This document shows positions 31,584 through 36,113 of a stretch of DNA of 36,113 nt, in pieces. Within the stretch, counting starts at the first letter, position 1, and every line of letters begins with the position of its first letter. The notes beneath the pieces were generated by a model. That model ran no database searches. It was not told the DNA's origin and worked only from the letters and a program-made list of their open reading frames with translations. Position numbers and translations under genes: made by a program. The DNA comes from Jannaschia aquimarina. Its GTDB lineage: Bacteria; Pseudomonadota; Alphaproteobacteria; Rhodobacterales; Rhodobacteraceae. The stretch covers positions 1-36,113 of the forward strand of contig NZ_JYFE01000024.1 of the NCBI RefSeq assembly GCF_000877395.1. Direction: 5' to 3'.

Positions 31584-31943
31584 ATGTCCTTCGACCCTGC
31601 GACCTTGGTGTATGACCCGAACGGGCTGATTCCGGCCATCGCGCAGGATCATGCCACCGGCGAGGTGCTGATGATGGCCTGGATGAACGCCGAGGCGGTC
31701 GCGCGGACGCTGGAGACGGGGCGCGTGACCTATTGGTCCCGCTCCCGGCAGGCGTTCTGGATCAAGGGAGAGAGTTCGGGACACGTCCAGCGCCTGATCG
31801 AGATGCGCGTGGATTGCGACCGCGATTGCCTGCTGGTCGAGGTCGATCAGACCGGCCCCGCCTGCCACACGAACCGCCGTGCCTGCTTTTACACGGCGAT
31901 CCGCGACGGCGAGGAAGTGGAGCTGATGGCGCCGGAGGCCTAG
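31584..31943 (+). CDS. hisI: Phosphoribosyl-AMP cyclohydrolase
   Basis: A 119-residue single-domain HisI, opening the adenine ring of PR-AMP in histidine synthesis (third step). Zinc and magnesium ligands are visible in DCDRDCLLVEVDQTGPACHT (about 77-96): Asp-Cys-Asp, second Cys and the CHT cysteine. VLMMAWMNAEA and GRVTYWSRSRQAFWIKGESS are diagnostic. There is no HisE fusion, as usual in alphaproteobacteria. AAGGCGA is just upstream of the ATG. It is divergent from the scaffold gene, with a 66-base spacer. Confidence 0.97.
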   Translation: MSFDPATLVYDPNGLIPAIAQDHATGEVLMMAWMNAEAVARTLETGRVTYWSRSRQAFWIKGESSGHVQRLIEMRVDCDRDCLLVEVDQTGPACHTNRRACFYTAIRDGEEVELMAPEA

Positions 31944-31973
31944 GCCCATCGGCCTTGGCTTTGACACGGGCGC

Positions 31974-32549
31974 TCAATCCAACCGAAGCTCCACCTGCTG
32001 GGTGATCGCGCCCAGGCTCTCGCCGTTCGACCAGACGCCGACCATGCGCCCGTTGTCGGTGAGGCGCAGCTTGGCCACAGCCTTGTTGAACTTGAGATCC
32101 ATCTCGGTCCCCGAAAGCGAGGCGAGGTAGGTCGGATTGCAGCGCGCCGTCTCGTTCAACGACACACACCCGGCGGCGCGGTCCACGAAGGCGACCTGAT
32201 AGGAGATGATCGGGTTCGCCTCCATCATCGCGATGGCCGCGTCGCTCATCCCGTCGGCGGGCAGGATCGTCAGGTTCAGCACGTCCTTCTCGAAGATCGC
32301 GCTGCGGATGGCCGCCGCGCGGATCGCCTCGACCTCCGAGGCGCGGCCGATGGCGCGGGCCTGATCGCGGATGAACTGGTCGTCCGCGCAAAGCAGGCGC
32401 TGGTAGTCGAACTGCGCGCGCAGGTCGAGATCGGCGCCGTCGCGGATCTCTTCCAGAAGGACGATCGCCTCGTCGGGCGGGAAGTCGATGGGTTCCTCGC
32501 AGGCAAGCGCGGGCAGGGGGGCAAGAAGCAGCGGCAGGATCAGGCGCAT
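31974..32549 (-). CDS. Secreted protein of unknown function
   Basis: A 191-residue protein with a signal peptide (MRLILPLLLAPLPALACEEP; cleavage likely after LALAC or Ala16, with a lipobox-like LPALAC possible). Cys17, Cys54, and a pair near CVSLNETARC could form disulfides. The body is helical (DFPPDEAIVLLEEIRD, AIGRASEVEAIRAAAIRS). The C-terminal part with LRLTDNGRMVGVWSNG looks like a beta domain. No family is recognised. It starts four bases after the stop of the upstream secreted protein gene, so the two form an operon. Confidence 0.75.
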   Translation of the reverse strand: MRLILPLLLAPLPALACEEPIDFPPDEAIVLLEEIRDGADLDLRAQFDYQRLLCADDQFIRDQARAIGRASEVEAIRAAAIRSAIFEKDVLNLTILPADGMSDAAIAMMEANPIISYQVAFVDRAAGCVSLNETARCNPTYLASLSGTEMDLKFNKAVAKLRLTDNGRMVGVWSNGESLGAITQQVELRLD

Positions 32550-32553
32550 CGGA

Positions 32554-33180
32554 TCACTCCGCCGCCAGCCGGCGGCTCATCACCGCGTAGAACCCGGTAT
32601 CGCGGTCGGTCCGCACCAGCGCGACCTCGCATCCGATCCGGGTCACGACGGGCGGCCCCGCCTCGAGCCGCGTCCGGCCTCCATCCAGATCGACACCACT
32701 CAGCACGATCTGCTGCAAGGGGCGGCGGGCCGTGTCCGCCATCACGGTCACCCGCAGATGCGAGTCCGGGTCGCAGGCGGTGAAGGACTGGCCCGTGCCC
32801 ACCTTCACCTCGCCGAAATCGTTGTCCAGCGCGCTCTGCTGGTTGGGGATCAGGCGGTCGATCATCGTCTCGGTACACCACCGCGCGAAGGCGGGGTCGT
32901 CCTGCTCGGGCGGAGAGATGCCTTCCATGGTCCAGCTATAGGTGCGCCCGCTGATGCCCGCGCCCAGATCGGCGAGCTGGTCGAGCAGCCAGGACCCGTC
33001 GCCCTCGATGTTGCCTTGCAGATCGTAGCCCGACCCGCTTCGGTTCAGGGTCATCTGGCGGCACATGGCGGTGATCTGTTCCATGCGGGCGGCCAGATCC
33101 TCGGTCGAGAGCCTTTGCGCGGACGCCGGAGAGTTGGAAATCGCAGCCAGCATCCCGGCGATCAGAAACGGACGGTACAT
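32554..33180 (-). CDS. Secreted protein of unknown function
   Basis: A 208-residue protein with an N-terminal signal peptide (MYRPFLIAGMLAAISNSPAS, cleavage near ASA-QR). A helical start (STEDLAARMEQITAMCRQM) is followed by a mostly beta body with YDLQGNIEGDGSW, SFTACDPDSHLRVTVMADTA and RIGCEVALVRTDRDTG. Three cysteines (CRQM, RWCTE, FTACD) and GCEV may form disulfides. The ATG at 33180, with GGAG upstream and a proper signal peptide, is chosen over an open start at 33258. No family is recognised; operon with the gene downstream. Confidence 0.75.
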   Translation of the reverse strand: MYRPFLIAGMLAAISNSPASAQRLSTEDLAARMEQITAMCRQMTLNRSGSGYDLQGNIEGDGSWLLDQLADLGAGISGRTYSWTMEGISPPEQDDPAFARWCTETMIDRLIPNQQSALDNDFGEVKVGTGQSFTACDPDSHLRVTVMADTARRPLQQIVLSGVDLDGGRTRLEAGPPVVTRIGCEVALVRTDRDTGFYAVMSRRLAAE

Positions 33181-33371
33181 ATCGAGCTCCACTCGTAAGG
33201 AATGGCGACAGCCTAGCCCGTGCCCGTGCCTCGGTCCAAATTGTTTCCCCTGCGTCAACCGGTCTCACCGTGTCATGCCATGACCCGGTAGCGCCGCGGC
33301 CGGAGGTGGGGGTCGCGGCAGGCGCGCCGCGGGTGGGCGGCCCGAGAGCGGCCCTCCGCCCCCCATTGAAC

Positions 33372-33385
33372 CGTTACCGCTAACA
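33372..33385 (-). promoter_or_regulatory. LacI-type operator upstream of edd
   Basis: On the minus strand TGTTAGCGGTAACG is a near-palindrome with a central CG, like LacI/GalR-family operators (TGTTAnCGnTAACA form). It is 37-50 bases before the edd ATG, where it would block transcription of edd-eda. No LacI gene is in the window. Confidence 0.5.
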
Positions 33386-33421
33386 TGGCATTGACCCCGC
33401 AAACGCCGCAGGGAGGGACCC

Positions 33422-35227
33422 ATGCCGCTCGACGCCCGCATCGCAGAGATCACCGACCGTATCCGCGACCGCTCCCGCGATAGCCGCGAGGCTTATCTCA
33501 AGCGGATGCGCGATCAGGCCGCGCAGGGCGTCCGGCGCGCGCACCTGGCCTGCGGCAACCAGGCCCACGCCTACGCCGCGATGGGCGAACAGAAGGACGC
33601 GCTGGTGGCGGACCGCGTTCCGAATATCGGGATCGTCACGGCCTATAACGACATGCTGAGCGCGCATCAGCCCTTCAAGGACTATCCCGACCGCATCAAG
33701 GCCGCCGCCGCCCGCGCGGGCGCAACCGCTCAGGTCGCGGGCGGCGTGCCCGCCATGTGCGACGGCGTCACTCAGGGCCAGACGGGGATGGAGCTCAGCC
33801 TCTTCTCCCGCGACGTGATTGCGCTCGCGACGGGCGTGGCACTCAGCCACAACACCTTCGACTCGGTCCTCTATTTGGGCATCTGCGACAAGATCGTCCC
33901 CGGCCTCGTCATCGCCGCATCGACCTTCGGCTATCTGCCCGGCATCTTCGTGCCCGCCGGGCCGATGACCTCCGGCCTGCCCAACGAGGAGAAGGCCCGC
34001 GTCCGCCGCGACTTCGCCGAAGGCAAGGTCGGCCGCGACAAGCTGATGGAGGCCGAGATGGCCAGCTATCACGGCCCCGGCACCTGCACCTTCTACGGCA
34101 CGGCCAATTCCAACCAGATGCTGATGGAATTCATGGGCCTCCACTTGCCGGGCGCCAGCTTCGTGAATCCCGGCACGCCGCTGCGCGATGCCCTGACCGA
34201 CGCCGCCACGGAACGGGCGACCGCGATCACCAATCTGGGCAACGGCTACACGCCGGTTTGCGACATTCTCGACGAGAAGGCCTATGTGAACGGCCTCGTC
34301 GGCCTGATGGCGACCGGCGGCTCGACCAACCTGGTGCTGCATCTGGTCGCCATGGCCCGCGCCTCGGGCGTCCGTCTGACCTGCGAGGATTTCGATGCCA
34401 TCTCCGAGGCGACGCCGCTGATGGCCAAGGTCTATCCGAATGGTCTGGCCGACGTGAACCACTTCCATGCCGCGGGCGGGCTGCCCTTCATGATTGGGCG
34501 CCTGCTGGATGCGGGGCTGCTGCACGAGGATGTGCGCACCGTCGCGGGCGACGGGCTCTCGGCCTACGCGACCGAGCCCAAGCTGGGCGACGACGGCCTG
34601 CATTGGCAGCCAGGCCCGCGCGAGACGCTCAACGACAGGATCCTGCGCGACGTGCCCCAAGCCTTCGCCCGCACCGGCGGCCTGCGCGAGATGCGCGGCA
34701 ATCTGGGCCTCGGCGTCACCAAGGTGTCGGCCGTGGCGCCGGAGCATCGCGTGATCGAGGCGCCGGCCCGCATCTTCTCCGATCAGGAAGAGGTCAAGGC
34801 CGCCTTCCGGGCCGGAGAGCTGGACCGCGACGTGATCGTCGTCGTCCGCTTCCAGGGCCCCAAGGCCAACGGGATGCCCGAACTGCACGCGCTCACGCCG
34901 CCGCTCTCGGTGGTACAGGGCAGGGGGTACAAGGTCGCGCTGGTGACCGACGGGCGCATGTCGGGCGCGTCGGGCAAGGTGCCGTCCGCCATTCATGTCG
35001 CGCCCGAGGCGGCGGCGGGCGGCCCGCTGGCGCGGCTGCGCGACGGGGATGTGATCCGCTACGACGCCGAGGCGGGCACGCTGACCTGCCTGACCGAAGG
35101 CGCGCTGGACCGCGACCCGGTTCCCTTCGACCCGGCGACCAACGCCTTCGGGCTGGGCCGCGAGATGTTCGAGACGTTCCGGGCCAACGTCTCCAGTGCC
35201 GATACCGGCGCCGCAATCGTCGTCTGA
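33422..35227 (+). CDS. edd: Phosphogluconate dehydratase
   Basis: A 601-residue enzyme turning 6-phosphogluconate into KDPG, the first committed Entner-Doudoroff step. It belongs to the IlvD/Edd family with an iron-sulfur cluster: Cys113 ([14 protein letters not shown]), Cys155 ([10 protein letters not shown]) and Cys222 ([14 protein letters not shown]). Typical end motifs are [19 protein letters not shown] and [19 protein letters not shown] precedes the ATG. eda follows nine bases after the stop. A LacI-type operator lies upstream. Marine Rhodobacterales use this route as the main path for glucose breakdown. Confidence 0.97.
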   Translation: MPLDARIAEITDRIRDRSRDSREAYLKRMRDQAAQGVRRAHLACGNQAHAYAAMGEQKDALVADRVPNIGIVTAYNDMLSAHQPFKDYPDRIKAAAARAGATAQVAGGVPAMCDGVTQGQTGMELSLFSRDVIALATGVALSHNTFDSVLYLGICDKIVPGLVIAASTFGYLPGIFVPAGPMTSGLPNEEKARVRRDFAEGKVGRDKLMEAEMASYHGPGTCTFYGTANSNQMLMEFMGLHLPGASFVNPGTPLRDALTDAATERATAITNLGNGYTPVCDILDEKAYVNGLVGLMATGGSTNLVLHLVAMARASGVRLTCEDFDAISEATPLMAKVYPNGLADVNHFHAAGGLPFMIGRLLDAGLLHEDVRTVAGDGLSAYATEPKLGDDGLHWQPGPRETLNDRILRDVPQAFARTGGLREMRGNLGLGVTKVSAVAPEHRVIEAPARIFSDQEEVKAAFRAGELDRDVIVVVRFQGPKANGMPELHALTPPLSVVQGRGYKVALVTDGRMSGASGKVPSAIHVAPEAAAGGPLARLRDGDVIRYDAEAGTLTCLTEGALDRDPVPFDPATNAFGLGREMFETFRANVSSADTGAAIVV

Positions 35228-35236
35228 GAGGGCTTC

Positions 35237-35869
35237 ATGACACCGCAAGACCAATCCCGCGCCACCCGCGACCTCGCGGGCCGCGCCCCCGTCATTCCCG
35301 TCCTCGTGCTCGATGACGCGACCCAGGCCGGACCGTTGGCCGAGGCGCTGGTCGCGGGTGGCCTGCCCGCGCTGGAAGTCACGCTACGCACGCCCGCGGC
35401 GCTCGACTGCATCCGCGCCATGGCCGACGTGCCGGGGGGGATCGTGGGCGCTGGCACCCTTCTGACGCCAGAGGACGTGCGTGCTGCAAAGGCCGCTGGC
35501 GCCACCTTCGGCGTCTCGCCGGGCGCGACCGACAAGCTGCTCCGGGCCTGTATCGACGAGGGTCTGCCGCTTCTGCCCGGCGCGGCGACGGCGACCGAAG
35601 CTATGGCGCTGCTGGAGAAGGGATGGGATATGCTCAAGTTCTTCCCGGCCGAGGCGGCGGGCGGCGCGCCCGCGCTCAGGGCCATCGGCGCGCCGATCCC
35701 ACAGGTGACCTTCTGCCCCACAGGCGGCGTCAGCCCGTCGAACAAGGCCGATTACCTCGCCCTTCCGAACGTGATTTGCGTCGGCGGATCCTGGGTCGCC
35801 CCCAAGGACGCGATGGAAGCGGGCGATTGGAGCCGGATCGAAGGGCTGGCGCGCGATGCGCTGACCTGA
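35237..35869 (+). CDS. eda: KDPG aldolase
   Basis: A 210-residue class I aldolase splitting 2-keto-3-deoxy-6-phosphogluconate into pyruvate and glyceraldehyde-3-phosphate. The Schiff-base Lys134 (DMLKFFPAE) and general acid/base Glu47 (LEVTLRTP) are visible, with PTGGVSPSN for phosphate binding and GGSWVAPKDA. GAGAGGG is upstream. It is co-transcribed with edd and likely under the same LacI-type control. A GC hairpin follows the stop. Confidence 0.97.
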   Translation: MTPQDQSRATRDLAGRAPVIPVLVLDDATQAGPLAEALVAGGLPALEVTLRTPAALDCIRAMADVPGGIVGAGTLLTPEDVRAAKAAGATFGVSPGATDKLLRACIDEGLPLLPGAATATEAMALLEKGWDMLKFFPAEAAGGAPALRAIGAPIPQVTFCPTGGVSPSNKADYLALPNVICVGGSWVAPKDAMEAGDWSRIEGLARDALT

Positions 35870-35877
35870 AGCCGGGC

Positions 35878-35891
35878 GGGGGCTCTGCCCC
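35878..35891 (+). terminator. GC hairpin after eda
   Basis: GGGGGC-TCT-GCCCC starts nine bases after the eda stop. There is no T-run directly after, but the AGTATTT of the 22-nt repeat lies 25 bases on. This hairpin-plus-repeat layout resembles gene ends I remember from Rhodobacteraceae. Confidence 0.45.
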
Positions 35892-35914
35892 TCGCACCTG
35901 CGGCGCTCACCCCA

Positions 35915-35936
35915 GAGTATTTGAGCCGAGAAGAAG
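35915..35936 (+). repeat. 22-nt intergenic repeat, copy A
   Basis: Starts GAGTATTTGA and ends GAGAAGAAG. It matches the reverse complement of 36079-36100 at 21 of 22 positions, making an inverted pair that flanks a structured region. Confidence 0.8.
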
Positions 35937-35998
35937 CCGGTAAGGGCCCGTTAAGGTTAACCTGCCAAGAGGAGGGTGCGGTACAGGTGGGAGCACCG

Positions 35999-36088
35999 AT
36001 GACCGCCCGAGGAGAAGCCATGCGCTTCTCTCCCGGCGCGCTCATGCGACCGCTTTCGGGCGGGTAAGCGCGCCGGGTCTTCTTCTCG
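35999..36088 (+). ncRNA. Candidate structured RNA or leader between the inverted repeats
   Basis: GAGAAGC (36012-36018) pairs with GCTTCTC (36024-36030). CCCGGCGCGCT (36032-36042) pairs perfectly with AGCGCGCCGGG (36067-36077) around an intervening segment, followed by TCTTCTTCTC. The last hairpin with pyrimidine tail looks like an intrinsic terminator. A 22-codon frame (35999-36067), with GGGAG six bases upstream, spans the region and could be a short leader. No promoter is clear. Confidence 0.3.
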
Positions 36089-36100
36089 GTTCAAATACTC
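36079..36100 (-). repeat. 22-nt intergenic repeat, copy B (inverted)
   Basis: Reverse-complement copy of 35915-35936 with one mismatch (GAACC for GAGCC in the unit). Its pyrimidine-rich strand supplies the tail after the hairpin at 36032-36077. Confidence 0.8.
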
Positions 36101-36113
36101 CCGCCGGAGGCTG

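Overview
The window looks like a chromosomal stretch of a GC-rich alphaproteobacterium of the order Rhodobacterales (Rhodobacteraceae/Roseobacter group). The evidence is the protein families (DUF6477, DUF6456, DUF1153/SciP next to ctrA, DUF2852, divergent polysaccharide deacetylase), LexA boxes of the alphaproteobacterial GTTC-N7-GTTC type, CtrA-type boxes, and a 22-nt intergenic repeat that resembles spacer sequence I remember from this group. I see no tRNA, rRNA, IS element, CRISPR or prophage structural gene.

Layout. (a) 275-3921, minus strand: a chemotaxis-type operon of DUF6477, STAS protein, CheY-like receiver, CheA and CheW. Divergent from it at 4124 is a HTH/DUF6456 protein, a candidate for GafA, the activator of gene transfer agent (GTA) genes. 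The shared intergenic region holds a CtrA-like box. (b) 5270-8053, minus: gltA and gltX. Divergent comEC follows, with a second CtrA-like box between gltX and comEC. (c) 10499-15337, minus: trpG-trpD-trpC-moaC-moeA, a tightly overlapping run, then lexA with its own SOS box. (d) 15459-21857: divergent polysaccharide deacetylase (+), then bpt, an RDD protein, DUF2852, an unknown membrane protein and mnmA (all minus). (e) 21980-23077: sciP and ctrA with a third CtrA-like box. A roughly 1.2 kb gene-poor gap with eight copies of a 7-bp repeat follows. (f) 24298-28867, plus: ligA-recG and a 44-residue membrane protein behind a second LexA box. (g) 29191-30747: azlC-azlD divergent from an Lrp-type regulator. 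(h) 31068-33180: an IscU/SufU-like scaffold divergent from hisI, and two secreted proteins of unknown function. (i) 33422-35869, plus: edd-eda of the Entner-Doudoroff pathway behind a LacI-type operator, then a structured intergenic region.

Regulatory theme. ctrA, its inhibitor sciP, lexA, comEC (DNA uptake), the GafA-like gene and a chemotaxis operon all lie here. Three promoters carry CtrA-type half-sites with the same 5-bp spacing. In Rhodobacter capsulatus and Dinoroseobacter shibae, CtrA is known to control GTA, competence and motility, and the SOS regulator LexA feeds into this network.

Main candidate for something undescribed: an SOS-controlled 44-residue single-pass membrane protein at 28733-28867. 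Its upstream operator has the same three-GTTC layout as the lexA promoter (20 of 25 positions identical). By analogy with Caulobacter SidA it could be a DNA-damage cell-division checkpoint protein. Function is inference; the operator and the ORF are directly visible.
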